Assembly (NCBI RefSeq): GCF_010550675.1
Contig: NZ_JAAGOA010000002.1
Location: 1-64,000, forward strand
Source: Phytoactinopolyspora halotolerans
Lineage (GTDB): Bacteria > Actinomycetota > Actinomycetes > Jiangellales > Jiangellaceae
Length of the DNA: 64,000 nt
Reading direction: 5' to 3'
In this document: one piece after another, positions 43,897-52,345 of the stretch
How the letters are laid out: each line of letters starts with the position of its first letter
Numbering within the stretch: the first letter of the stretch is position 1
Program-made: the position numbers and the translations under genes
Notes under the pieces: model-generated
What the model saw: only the letters and a program-made list of their open reading frames with translations
Told to the model about the DNA's origin: nothing
The model's database searches: none

Positions 43897-44822
43897 CCGG
43901 AGGCCGCGCCCGAGTCGTAGCGGCTCCAGGCCAGCAGCCCGGCGCCCAGGCAGCCGGCCCGGTCTCCTAGTTCGGCCAGGACGACGCGCGGTCGGCGCTG
44001 AAAGGTCAGGCGCTGCTCGAGCCGGGCGGCCAGCGGATCGGTGAGGTCGGCGCCCGCCCGGGCCAGCCCGCCGCCCAGAACGATGATCGCGGGTGCCAGG
44101 AGGGAACAGGCCGTGGCCAGACCGTGCGCGAGCGCATCGACGGCCTCGTCCCAGATCTCTCGAGCGGCGACGTCGCCGGATCGCATCCGCTGGACCACGT
44201 CGGCGGCGCCGGCCGGCGGGGCGCCGGTGCGCGCGCCGTACCGCCGTGCGATCGCGGCGGCCGAGGCGATGGCTTCCAGACAGCCGGACCCTCCGCACGC
44301 ACACCTGTCCTGGTGGCCGACGTCGATGTGGCCCAGCTCGCCCGCCATGCCGGCCCCGTCGAGCACATGCCCGTCGACGACGATCGCGGCGGCGATGCCG
44401 GTCCCGATCGGCACCACCATGGCCTGGTCGTGCCCTCGGGCGGCGCCGAGCCTGGACTCGGCGAGCCCGGTGGCGCGCACGTCGTGCCCGAGCGCCACCG
44501 GCAGGCCGGTCCGTTCCTCGGCCAGCTTCCGCAGCGGAACGTCGCGCCAGCGGAGGTTCTCCGACCAGACGGCACGGCCGGCCGCAGGGTCGACGATGCC
44601 GGGGACGGCGAGCCCGCACGCGACCGCATCCGCCGCGGCCGGATGCCGGCAGAGCTCGGCGACGGCGGCGAGGACGGTCTCCACCGCGGCCTGCGGGCCG
44701 TGTTCGGCGCCCGTCTCGCGGTCCAGGGTGGCGCAGGCATGTCCCGCGCGGTCCAGGACCGCTCCCTTGAGCATGGAACCACCGACGTCGAGTGCGACGA
44801 CGGTCTGTACGGCGTCGTTCAC
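43893..44822 (-). CDS. ROK-family sugar kinase
   Basis: Sugar kinase (309 aa). ATP loop DVGGSMLKGAVLD (12-24), the sugar-binding GELGHIDVGHQ and the zinc-binding CACGGSGCLE (CxCGxxGCxE) are intact, all typical of active ROK kinases that act on glucose, N-acetylglucosamine, N-acetylmannosamine or related sugars. Placed between an SIS sugar-phosphate isomerase and a tagatose-6-phosphate-type kinase, so a hexosamine is the most likely substrate; that is inference. Confidence 0.9.
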   Translation of the reverse strand: MNDAVQTVVALDVGGSMLKGAVLDRAGHACATLDRETGAEHGPQAAVETVLAAVAELCRHPAAADAVACGLAVPGIVDPAAGRAVWSENLRWRDVPLRKLAEERTGLPVALGHDVRATGLAESRLGAARGHDQAMVVPIGTGIAAAIVVDGHVLDGAGMAGELGHIDVGHQDRCACGGSGCLEAIASAAAIARRYGARTGAPPAGAADVVQRMRSGDVAAREIWDEAVDALAHGLATACSLLAPAIIVLGGGLARAGADLTDPLAARLEQRLTFQRRPRVVLAELGDRAGCLGAGLLAWSRYDSGAASG

Positions 44823-45748
44823 CCGCCGGCTTCCAGGATGACCGAGCGGTCGAGATTGCGTGGACGGTCCGGATCGAGCCCTTTCGCCAACCCGAGCGCC
44901 ACCGCGAGCCGCTGGATGCGCACCAGATCCGTCATCGGGTCCAGCGTGTCGGCGACCACGTGTGCACCGGCGGAGCGCACCTCGTCGATCAGCCCGTCGG
45001 GTGCGTCGCCGCCCAGAAACCAGACCACACTGTTGTGGTCGGCAAGGCTGATCGGACCGTGCCGGTAGTCCATCGCCGGATAGGACTCGGACCAGGACAG
45101 CGATGCCTCGCGCATCTTCAGCGCCGCCTCGTGGGCCAGCCCGACCGTCCAGCCGGTCCCGAGGAAGACGAACTGCCGGCGGCGGGTGAGCACATCGTAG
45201 ACGGTGGTGTCCGTCGGTAGCGTGTCGTCGATCGGACGGGTCAGCACGTTCTGTGTCTGCGCCTGGGCGTCGGTGAGCGCATCTCCGACGTGTGCACGCA
45301 GCATCGCCAGGGCCGAGGTCGCGAATCGCGTTTGCACTACTGATTGTTCGTCGGCGAAGTCGAGCACGATCAGTTCATCGGCGACGTCGGCGATCGGGGT
45401 CGCCGGGTCGGCGGTGAGCGCTACGGTGCGGGTGTGTGCCCGCATGCTCTCCAGCAGCGTCAGGACCTCGCTGGTAGTACCGGAGCGGGTGATCGCCAGC
45501 AGCCGGTCGTAGTTGCGCGCACGGGGAAACTCGGACGCGGCGAAGGCGTCGGTCTCGCCATGTCCGCGCTGTTCACGCAGGGATGCGTAGGCCTGCGCCA
45601 TGAACCACGACGTGCCGCACCCGACCACCGCGACCCGCTCGCCGGGCACCGGCAGTGCGCCCGGTCCTGACGCGGCCAGCTTGACGGCGCGTTCCCAGCA
45701 CGCCGGCTGGCTGTCGATCTCGTCCTGGACGTGTGGCGAACTGGGCAA
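44819..45748 (-). CDS. SIS-domain sugar-phosphate isomerase/deaminase (AgaS/GlmS-like)
   Basis: Two SIS domains (309 aa). The first has VVGCGTSWFMAQ near 40 and ITRSGTTSEV near 89; the second has FLGTGWTVGLAHEAALKMREAS near 200 and the Glu-Ser-Tyr of SESYPAMDYRHGP. This is the isomerase half of GlmS without the glutaminase, as in AgaS, so amino-sugar-6-phosphate deamination/isomerisation is likely. Start TTG 45748 is chosen because GGAGG lies 6 bp upstream; an in-frame upstream codon has no such site. First gene of the operon. Confidence 0.88.
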   Translation of the reverse strand: MPSSPHVQDEIDSQPACWERAVKLAASGPGALPVPGERVAVVGCGTSWFMAQAYASLREQRGHGETDAFAASEFPRARNYDRLLAITRSGTTSEVLTLLESMRAHTRTVALTADPATPIADVADELIVLDFADEQSVVQTRFATSALAMLRAHVGDALTDAQAQTQNVLTRPIDDTLPTDTTVYDVLTRRRQFVFLGTGWTVGLAHEAALKMREASLSWSESYPAMDYRHGPISLADHNSVVWFLGGDAPDGLIDEVRSAGAHVVADTLDPMTDLVRIQRLAVALGLAKGLDPDRPRNLDRSVILEAGG

Positions 45749-45868
45749 TGAAGACCTCCGGATAGCGACGCGGAAAGCCAACAGCGACCGTAGGGCCGCC
45801 GCAGGGCTGCGCCGAGCGTCTTTCCGTCATCTTCGGCGCTGGATTGCTCACTGTCAAGCTAAGAAGGC

Positions 45869-45898
45869 TCGTTTCAAGCATTAACAATCAGCAAACGA
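45869..45898 (-). promoter_or_regulatory. Operator candidate upstream of the SIS operon
   Basis: TCGTTT (45869-45874) and AAACGA (45893-45898) form an inverted repeat in an AT-rich patch 120-150 bp before the TTG start. The rest of the 285-bp gap up to the DeoR gene end shows no gene. It could be bound by the adjacent DeoR regulator. Confidence 0.4.
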
Positions 45899-46033
45899 TC
45901 ACCAACGCGCAGGAGAGTCGCGCACGCCTCTGGGCGCGTGCAGGACGCGACAGGACTCGGCTGACGTCGGCGGTGCTGTGCTGGAAGGTTCCCCGGCGCC
46001 GCACGGCCCAGGGTGCGACCCCTCCGCACCGCC

Positions 46034-46879
46034 CTAGGCGCTCTCCGCGCCGGCGCGGGTGCCCATACCGCTCGCCGCACCGTCGGTGCCCCGGGCGCGG
46101 ATGAGCGCGACGCCGGCGTCCGCGCAGCGCTGCTCCAGCTCCTCAGGTGCGGCGGCGTCGGTGATCAGGGTCCAGCCGGACGGGAGACGAGTCCACGCCG
46201 GCACATCGGATACCTCGAGTTTGCTGGAGTCGGCGAGTACGACGACGCGTCCCGCCCGGGCGGCCACCCGCTCCTTGACCGCCGTCTCCTCGAGCGTGGG
46301 CTCGCCGACGCCGCGCGCCGGATCGACGGCGTCGGCGCCGAGGAAGGCCACGGAGAACGACAACCGCTCGAGGGCGAGATCGGCCAGCGGTCCCACCAGG
46401 CCGTGACTCAGCCGGCGCACCCGCCCGCCGAGGATCACCACGTCGACCTGGTCGGACGAGGCGAGCGTGGTCGCGGTCTCCAGGCCTCGGGTCACCACGA
46501 CCGGCCCGTCACCGTCCCAATCGTCGTCGGCGATCAGCCGGGCCAACGCCGAACACGTGGTGCCGGCGTCCAGAAACACGGTGGCGCCGGCGGCCACCAG
46601 AGGACGAGCCGCAGCCGCTATGGCCGCCTTGGCCTGCAGACGCATCCGCGCGCTTTCCTCGACCGGGCGCTCGTGAAACGCCTCCGGAACGACCGCGCCG
46701 CCGTACGTACGGGCGACGACCCGGTCCGCGGTCAGACGTCCGAGATCGCGCCGGACCGTGGAGGGCGAGACGGCCAGCGCGACGGCGAGATCATCCACGT
46801 GTGTGGTGCCCTGCCGGAGCAGGTCCAGCAGCGCCTTATGCCGTTCCCTCGTTCCGCGCCGGGTCCCCCGTGGTTGCAC
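46034..46879 (-). CDS. DeoR/GlpR-family transcriptional regulator
   Basis: Repressor (281 aa): N-terminal winged HTH with RHKALLDLLRQG and VSPSTVRRDLGRL, then a DeoR sensor domain with VFLDAGTTCSALARLI that binds a sugar phosphate. GTG 46879 has GGAGGGGG 6 bp upstream; an ATG upstream lies inside the 55-bp repeat and is rejected. It sits between the four-carbon acid operon (of which it may be the last gene) and the SIS-kinase-aldolase operon, so it may control either or both. Confidence 0.9.
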   Translation of the reverse strand: MQPRGTRRGTRERHKALLDLLRQGTTHVDDLAVALAVSPSTVRRDLGRLTADRVVARTYGGAVVPEAFHERPVEESARMRLQAKAAIAAAARPLVAAGATVFLDAGTTCSALARLIADDDWDGDGPVVVTRGLETATTLASSDQVDVVILGGRVRRLSHGLVGPLADLALERLSFSVAFLGADAVDPARGVGEPTLEETAVKERVAARAGRVVVLADSSKLEVSDVPAWTRLPSGWTLITDAAAPEELEQRCADAGVALIRARGTDGAASGMGTRAGAESA

Positions 46880-46903
46880 TACATCCCCCTCCCTCACATA
46901 CCT

Positions 46904-46960
46904 CCCATGATCATGAACACTAACCGTGCTATGTGGACGGTTTATGTTCATGATCATGGG
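46904..46960. repeat. 55-bp palindromic repeat, copy B
   Basis: CCCATGATCATGAACA and its complement bracket ACCGT-GCTATGTGG-ACGGT. It has the same 55-bp core as copies A and C but opposite orientation to A and C on the plus strand. It lies between pdxA and the DeoR gene, both minus strand. The last codons and stop of pdxA are inside it. Confidence 0.85.
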
Positions 46961-48011
46961 CAGCGGTCGAGCCGTAGGCCGCGCGGATGGCGGGCACGTA
47001 CGGGCTGTAGTCCACCGCCGCCCGGTAGGCCGACAGCATCGTCTGGTGGTCGGCCGTACCGGTCCCCGCGATGTCGAACGCGGTCCCGTGGTCCACCGAT
47101 GTGCGCAGGATCGGTAGGCCGACGGTGACCGAGATCGTGCCGTTGAAGTCGTACGTCTTCGCGGCGATGTGTCCCTGGTCGTGGTAGTGGGACAGCACGG
47201 CGTCGAACCGGCCGGTGAGCCCCTGATGGAACACCGAGTCCGCCGGGATCGGGCCCAGCACGGACGTGCCGCCGGCCCGGGCCTCGTCGCAGGCGGGCCC
47301 GATGTGCACGATCTCCTCGTCGCCGAACGCCCCGTCCTCCCCGCCGTGCGGGTTGATCGCCGCGACGGCGAGCCGTGGCTGGTCGACCCCGAAGACGCGC
47401 AGGGCGGTCAGTGCCTCGTCGATGGCGCCGGCCACCCGGTCCCGGGTGATCTGGTCGAGCGCGGTGCGCAGTGAGACGTGCCGGGTGGTGAAGAAGATCC
47501 GCAGGTGGTGTCCGTCGAGCCCGGTGTTGCGTACGACGAACATCGTGTTCTGCCGGGTCACGCCGGTGAGTTCGCCGAGCATCTCGGTGTGGCCCAGATG
47601 CTGTGATCCGGCCGCCCATATCGCGCCCTTGTGGATCGGGCCGGTGACGATGCCGTCCACGTCGCCGTCCAGGGCCGCCCTGGTCGCCACCTCGATCGCG
47701 ACGACGGCGGCCCGGCCCGCGCGCCCGTCGACGGTGCCCCAGTCGGGTAGATCGCCGCCGAGTACTCCGATGTCATAGACGTCGATGGTGCCCGGACCCG
47801 CGGGATCCACCGAGAACTCGGACACGACCCGGACATCGACGTCGAGTCCGGCGGCGCGCACGGCACGACGCACCGCTTCGGCATCGCCGACAGCGATCCC
47901 GTGATGTGCGCCCTCCCCGGCCACGTCGGCGAGCGTGCGAGCGGTGATCTCCGGGCCGATGCCGCACGGGTCGCCGACGGTGAGGGCGAGTGCGGGGCGG
48001 GAACGAGGCAT
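46929..48011 (-). CDS. pdxA: PdxA-family 4-phospho-threonate/erythronate dehydrogenase
   Basis: NAD-dependent, metal-binding dehydrogenase (360 aa) with GDPCGIGPEI near residue 14, GHTEMLGELTG and SHYHDQGHIAAK carrying metal-ligand histidines. Next to a DUF1537 acid-sugar kinase it is most likely PdxA2: it oxidises and decarboxylates 4-phospho-threonate (or erythronate) to dihydroxyacetone phosphate, a pathway established for D-threonate/L-threonate/D-erythronate use. Its last ~10 residues (including HDHEHKPST) are encoded in the 55-bp repeat. It follows the kinase gene by 22 bp. Confidence 0.92.
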   Translation of the reverse strand: MPRSRPALALTVGDPCGIGPEITARTLADVAGEGAHHGIAVGDAEAVRRAVRAAGLDVDVRVVSEFSVDPAGPGTIDVYDIGVLGGDLPDWGTVDGRAGRAAVVAIEVATRAALDGDVDGIVTGPIHKGAIWAAGSQHLGHTEMLGELTGVTRQNTMFVVRNTGLDGHHLRIFFTTRHVSLRTALDQITRDRVAGAIDEALTALRVFGVDQPRLAVAAINPHGGEDGAFGDEEIVHIGPACDEARAGGTSVLGPIPADSVFHQGLTGRFDAVLSHYHDQGHIAAKTYDFNGTISVTVGLPILRTSVDHGTAFDIAGTGTADHQTMLSAYRAAVDYSPYVPAIRAAYGSTAAHDHEHKPST

Positions 48012-48033
48012 CTGAGGGTTGACCTTTCTCGTG

Positions 48034-49395
48034 TTACGGACGGATGGAGAGCCGACCGGCGACGGACCGGGACTGGGCCGCGCGTACGTGCCGCCGGGTC
48101 GCATCCGCGGTGCGCCGAAGGTGATCGACGCAGGTCACCATGGTCGCATCACCGCCGACGAGGCCGCCCTTGGTCGCCACCGGAAGACCGGCCCACGGCC
48201 CGGAGGCGAAGGTCCCCGCGACGGCGAGCGGTTCGACCTCGGTCTCCACCTCGAGCCCGCTGGCCGCCAGCTCGGCGAAGAGCGCGGCGGTCACGTCGCC
48301 GCCGGTGGCGAAGAGGGCGTCCACCGGGTGCTCCTCAAGCGCCCGGCGGACAGCGCGAGCCAGCGCCCGAGGCAGCCGCTCCGCCTGTTCCAGATCGAGC
48401 GCGGCCACGTCCGCGTCGTCCAGCACCGTGGCCAGGAGCACCACGTCGTCGGCCCCGGTTCGCATCAGCGCGGCGTCCAGTGCCGCGGCGGTGGCGGCGA
48501 TGTCCGGGACGGGACTGCCGGATTCGCACACGGTCCGTACCGTGGTGACCCGGCGTTCCGCACGTAGCCTGGCGAGCTGGGCTCGAGTCAGATCCGTGGC
48601 TGAGCCGGACACGGCGAGCACCGGGGCGCCCTCCACGTGGCCGGTGATGCTCAGCGCGGCGGTGAGCGCGAGCGCGCCCGGGCCGGAGTCGATGCTGACC
48701 CAGACCATGTCCTCACCGCCGGTGTCGACCGCGGCGCGCGCCATCCGATCGAGGTGGTCGTCGGTGAGCGCGTCGACGATCAGTACGTCCACGCCGGCCG
48801 CGGCCTGCTTGTGGAACGCGGACCTCAGGTCGGCCGGGTCGCTGGTCACGTCGGACAACGGGATGTGGCCGATGGACAGCTGTGCCTGCCGTCGCAGGAT
48901 CGTCGCGATGTCCGACTCGTCCATCGGTGACCGCGGATCCCGCGCCAGCTCGGTGTGCTCCAGCCGGACACCGTCCAGCAGTTGGGTGCCGTCGACCGTC
49001 TGCCGGCGCGCCGCGGGGAACGCCGGCGCGCACAGGCCGACCGCCCGCATGCCCGCCTCATCCGCCACGGCCCGCAGCGCGGCGGCCGTCGTCGCCGAGA
49101 CGTTGCCCCGCAGGGTGGTGTCGACGCGGTTGCTGACCAGGCGAACCGGCCAACCTGCCCGCACCGAGCGGGCCACCTGCTCTGCCGCGTGCGACGGGTG
49201 CGCGTGCCGGCTGTCGGTACTCACGACGACGACGTCGAACCGGCCGGCGAACTCGGCGATCACCTCGGCGTCCTGGCCCGCGCCGACGGTGACCGCGCGC
49301 AGGCCCATGCGGGCGAAACCGGCCGCCGTGGCGTTGGCGCCGGTCAGATCGTCCGCGACGACGAGCACCTGATGGTGCGGACCGTTCACATTCAC
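48034..49395 (-). CDS. Four-carbon acid sugar kinase (DUF1537; DtnK/OtnK-like)
   Basis: Kinase (453 aa) of the DUF1537 family, which phosphorylates D-threonate, L-threonate or D-erythronate with ATP. The N-terminal VVADDLTGANAT (12-23) is the substrate domain signature, and the C-terminal domain has FATGGDVTAALFAEL and GLPVATKGGLVGG, the ATP part. GTG 49395 overlaps the permease stop by 4 bp (GTGA). Placed between a GntP-type permease and PdxA, it completes a threonate/erythronate operon. Which acid is used is not decided by sequence. Confidence 0.92.
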   Translation of the reverse strand: MNVNGPHHQVLVVADDLTGANATAAGFARMGLRAVTVGAGQDAEVIAEFAGRFDVVVVSTDSRHAHPSHAAEQVARSVRAGWPVRLVSNRVDTTLRGNVSATTAAALRAVADEAGMRAVGLCAPAFPAARRQTVDGTQLLDGVRLEHTELARDPRSPMDESDIATILRRQAQLSIGHIPLSDVTSDPADLRSAFHKQAAAGVDVLIVDALTDDHLDRMARAAVDTGGEDMVWVSIDSGPGALALTAALSITGHVEGAPVLAVSGSATDLTRAQLARLRAERRVTTVRTVCESGSPVPDIAATAAALDAALMRTGADDVVLLATVLDDADVAALDLEQAERLPRALARAVRRALEEHPVDALFATGGDVTAALFAELAASGLEVETEVEPLAVAGTFASGPWAGLPVATKGGLVGGDATMVTCVDHLRRTADATRRHVRAAQSRSVAGRLSIRP

Positions 49396-50963
49396 AGGAT
49401 GGCACCGGCGATGAGCACCAGGGGCAGCGAACCCAGCCACACCGCAGTGGTGATGCCCGACCAGCCGCGGATCGCGGCGATGCCGTCCAACCCGGTGAAC
49501 CTGGTGACCACCCAGAAGTACGAGTCGTTGAAGTAGCTGCACACCATCGACCCGGCACAGCACGCCAGCGCCGCCGCCACGGGAGAGATGCCGAGGCCGG
49601 CAACCAGCGGGGCGGAGACGGACGCGGCGGTGATCATGGCGACCGTCCCGGACCCCTGGGCGATCCGCACCAGGCTGGCGATCAGGAACGGCACCAGAAC
49701 GCCGGGCAGGTTCCAGGACGCGATGGCTTCGGCCAGCTCGTCGCCGACGCCGGAGTCGCGCAGTACCTGCCCCAGTGCGCCGCCGGCCCCGGTGATGAGC
49801 AGGATCAAGCCCGCCGCGGAGGCTGCCTGGGCTAGCCAGCCGCCCACCTGGCTGCGGGTCACCCAACGTGGCAGCAGCACATAGACCGCCAGCAGGATCC
49901 CGACGATCAGTGCCACCGCCGGGTTGCCGACGAACGCCATCACCTCCGCGATGCGAGACGGTTCGTACGCATCGTCGTCGGCCAGGACGCCTTGGCGATT
50001 CTTGTCGATCGCGGTGCTCACCGTGCTGGCGACGATCAGCAACAGCGGAACCAGCAGGGGCAGCGCGGCGAGCCCGGCGGACATCCGATGCGGTTCCGCC
50101 CCGGCTGGAGGTGTCCCGAGCGAGTCCGCTACCTCGTCCGGTTCCCGGTCGGGGGCCGGTTCGCCGGCCGTCGTCGCGCCGGCCGTCGCGCCCGCTGTCG
50201 TACCGCCGACCGTCGTCGCGCCGGCCGTGCCGTCTGCCGTCGTATCGCTGGCTGTCGTACTGCTGGCTGCCGTGCCGCCGGTACCTGACGACTGGGCCCC
50301 GACGGGTGCCGCCGCGTAGACGGCCTCGCGCACCTCGGGCACGAGGTTGCTTTCCAGCTGCGGGCCGATCCACTTGGCGTACGCGACGACGATCGGCATC
50401 AGCAGCACGGCGAAGGTGAGTCCGGCCAGGATGAGCCCGCCGAGATCGGCTCCGATGATTCCGGCCACGGCGAGCGGGCCGGGGGTCGGCGGGACGAGAT
50501 GGTGGGTGAGCGTCATCCCGCAGCCGAGCGCGAGTGCGAGAGTGACGTAGCCGGCCTGACGTCGTCGTGCGATCGAGCGGGCCAGCGGGTTCATGATGAC
50601 GTAGCCGGAGTCGCAGAAGACCGGGATGGACACGAGCCCACCGGTGCTGGCCATCGCCCACGGCTCGCGGCCCCTGCCGAAAGCACGGACGAAGGCTCGG
50701 GCGAGCGCGTCCGCGGCGCCGGACACCTCCAGGATCTTGCCGACAGCGACGCCGAGGCCGATGACGATGCCGATCGAACCCATCGTGCTGCCGAAGCCGG
50801 CGGTGATCGAGTCGATGGTGTCCGCTGCCGGGGAGCCGGCGACGAATCCGATGACGAGTGCGGCGATGAGCAGGGCGACGAAGGCATCGAGCCGGGTCCA
50901 CAGCACGACCGCGACGATCGTGGCGATCCCGAGTACGAGCGCCGCCAGGAGTTGGAGATCCAC
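49392..50963 (-). CDS. GntP-family gluconate/acid-sugar permease
   Basis: Transporter (523 aa) with about 12 hydrophobic segments; early STGGLVSIPVFCDSGYVIMNPL and late GSMVCSYFNDSYFWVVTRF are family signatures (the latter shows the conserved SxFNDS). Start GTG 50963 has GGAGG 6 bp upstream. An unusual insert of Thr/Ala/Gly-rich residues (~222-265, e.g. GTAGATTVGGTTAGATAGAT) sits in a central loop, coded by short GCCGGCCGT-like degenerate repeats. Predicted to import threonate or erythronate for the coupled kinase. Confidence 0.9.
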   Translation of the reverse strand: MDLQLLAALVLGIATIVAVVLWTRLDAFVALLIAALVIGFVAGSPAADTIDSITAGFGSTMGSIGIVIGLGVAVGKILEVSGAADALARAFVRAFGRGREPWAMASTGGLVSIPVFCDSGYVIMNPLARSIARRRQAGYVTLALALGCGMTLTHHLVPPTPGPLAVAGIIGADLGGLILAGLTFAVLLMPIVVAYAKWIGPQLESNLVPEVREAVYAAAPVGAQSSGTGGTAASSTTASDTTADGTAGATTVGGTTAGATAGATTAGEPAPDREPDEVADSLGTPPAGAEPHRMSAGLAALPLLVPLLLIVASTVSTAIDKNRQGVLADDDAYEPSRIAEVMAFVGNPAVALIVGILLAVYVLLPRWVTRSQVGGWLAQAASAAGLILLITGAGGALGQVLRDSGVGDELAEAIASWNLPGVLVPFLIASLVRIAQGSGTVAMITAASVSAPLVAGLGISPVAAALACCAGSMVCSYFNDSYFWVVTRFTGLDGIAAIRGWSGITTAVWLGSLPLVLIAGAIL

Positions 50964-51021
50964 GTTGATCCTCCAGAGGAGCGTCACGGGAAAGGATGTG
51001 CGTCATCATGCACCACCAACA

Positions 51022-51067
51022 TGCTCATATCAACCGTCTGAGAGTTAGGTGTTGCACAGAATGAGCA
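51022..51067 (-). promoter_or_regulatory. TGCTCAT/ATGAGCA operator candidate
   Basis: TGCTCAT (51022-51028) and ATGAGCA (51061-51067) form a perfect 7-bp inverted repeat, 39 bp apart, about 60 bp upstream of the permease GTG. This could be the DeoR operator pair of the operon. A related TGCTCA occurs in the SIS operon's upstream region (45845-45850). Confidence 0.45.
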
Positions 51068-51252
51068 ACTAGCCGGAGTGATCAAGTTCCCGGTAGCGGT
51101 GGCGAACCCCCTGCACGGGCGGGCGCAGGTGCCGGCGCACTGGGCGTACGCGCAGGTGGCGAAGGTGGGTTGGTTGACCGCAGGCTGGAGACTCGAGAGG
51201 TCGGGACGTGCGGGCGCCGGGACGCGTAGGCGCCGGACGCGCCCGACCCGGG

Positions 51253-52194
51253 TCAGGCGGTGAGATGGGACGAGCGATGCCGGCTCGGGCTGACGCCCCG
51301 GACGCGTTTGAACGCGACGCTGAGCGCGAACGCATTGGCGTATCCCACCTGGCGGGCGATCGCCTCGATCGTGGCGTCGGACGTCCGCAACAGATCGCCG
51401 GCGACGGCGATGCGCCAGCCGGTCAGATAGGCCATCGGTGGCTCACCGACCAGGCCGGTGAACCGTCGGGCGAAGGTTGCGCGCGAGGCGCCGACCTTGT
51501 CCGCGAGTGAGGCCACTGTCCACGGTTGGGACGGGTCGTCGTGAATCAGCCGGAGCGCCTCACCGACCACCGGGTCGCTCTGCGCGCGGTACCAGCCGGG
51601 GGTCTGGGCGTCCGGGCGGTCGAACCACGCACGTAACGTCGCGGCAAGGGCGACGTCGAGCATCCGGTCCAGGACCACCTGCTGGCCTGGCGCATCCGTG
51701 CTGAGCTCGGCGGCGAGTAGATTCATCGCCGCTCGGCAGGTCTCCTGGCCAGGGACGATGAGCACGCGTGGCAGGGCGCTCAGGAGCCGGGCGCTGACCT
51801 CGCCGCTGACCTCGTAGGTGCCGCTCATGATCACCGTCGCGTCCGCAGAGCCCTCCCCGCAGGTGCGCGTCGACGTGCGGAGCTCATCGGTGACGTCGAC
51901 GCCGGCCAGGGTGGTGTAGCGACCCGAGGAGTGCACGATCAGCTGCGGAGTCAACTCCGGCTGATGAGCCACGGTGTAGTGGTCCGAGCCGCGGATGACG
52001 GCGATGTCGCCCTCGTTGAGCAGAGCCGGCGGGGCGTCGTCCGGCACGATCCACGCGTATCCACGCTGGGCGGTAGCCAGGGCCAGCGGTGCGCCGTCGG
52101 CGATCCGTAACGACCACGGCGGCTCCAGGATCGCCCGGTTGAGCAGGGCGCTCTGGGCGCGGGTGCCGTCGATCAAGCCGCTGAGCGCGTCCAT
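51253..52194 (-). CDS. AraC-family regulator with cupin sensor
   Basis: Regulator of 313 aa: an N-terminal cupin_6-type domain (~5-185) and a C-terminal double HTH (~220-310) containing VASLADKVGASRATFARRFT and QVGYANAFALSVAFKRVRG. Divergent from an NAD(P)-binding reductase gene with a 151-bp gap, the usual layout for AraC_6 regulators that control the neighbouring oxidoreductase. Its own ATG is at 52194. The ligand is not known. Confidence 0.92.
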   Translation of the reverse strand: MDALSGLIDGTRAQSALLNRAILEPPWSLRIADGAPLALATAQRGYAWIVPDDAPPALLNEGDIAVIRGSDHYTVAHQPELTPQLIVHSSGRYTTLAGVDVTDELRTSTRTCGEGSADATVIMSGTYEVSGEVSARLLSALPRVLIVPGQETCRAAMNLLAAELSTDAPGQQVVLDRMLDVALAATLRAWFDRPDAQTPGWYRAQSDPVVGEALRLIHDDPSQPWTVASLADKVGASRATFARRFTGLVGEPPMAYLTGWRIAVAGDLLRTSDATIEAIARQVGYANAFALSVAFKRVRGVSPSRHRSSHLTA

Positions 52195-52345
52195 GGCATA
52201 TCAGCATAGTGAGACGCAGAGAAATGCGATAGAGCCTACTGGCCATGGATCGTCTCGCCGTCACGCGGTCGAATGGATGTCGTCGGGACCGTCTCCCGAT
52301 CCCCGGGGCCCAACCACCACCATCACATTCACGAAGGAGACCACC

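Noticed and set aside
46880-46957. Longer start for the DeoR regulator inside the 55-bp repeat
   Set aside because: It would encode repeat sequence as protein; GTG 46879 with GGAGGGGG is far better.
48034-51009. A single 991-residue minus-strand reading frame
   Set aside because: Only its last 453 residues are the acid-sugar kinase; the upstream part is out-of-frame sequence of the GntP gene. The kinase starts at GTG 49395.
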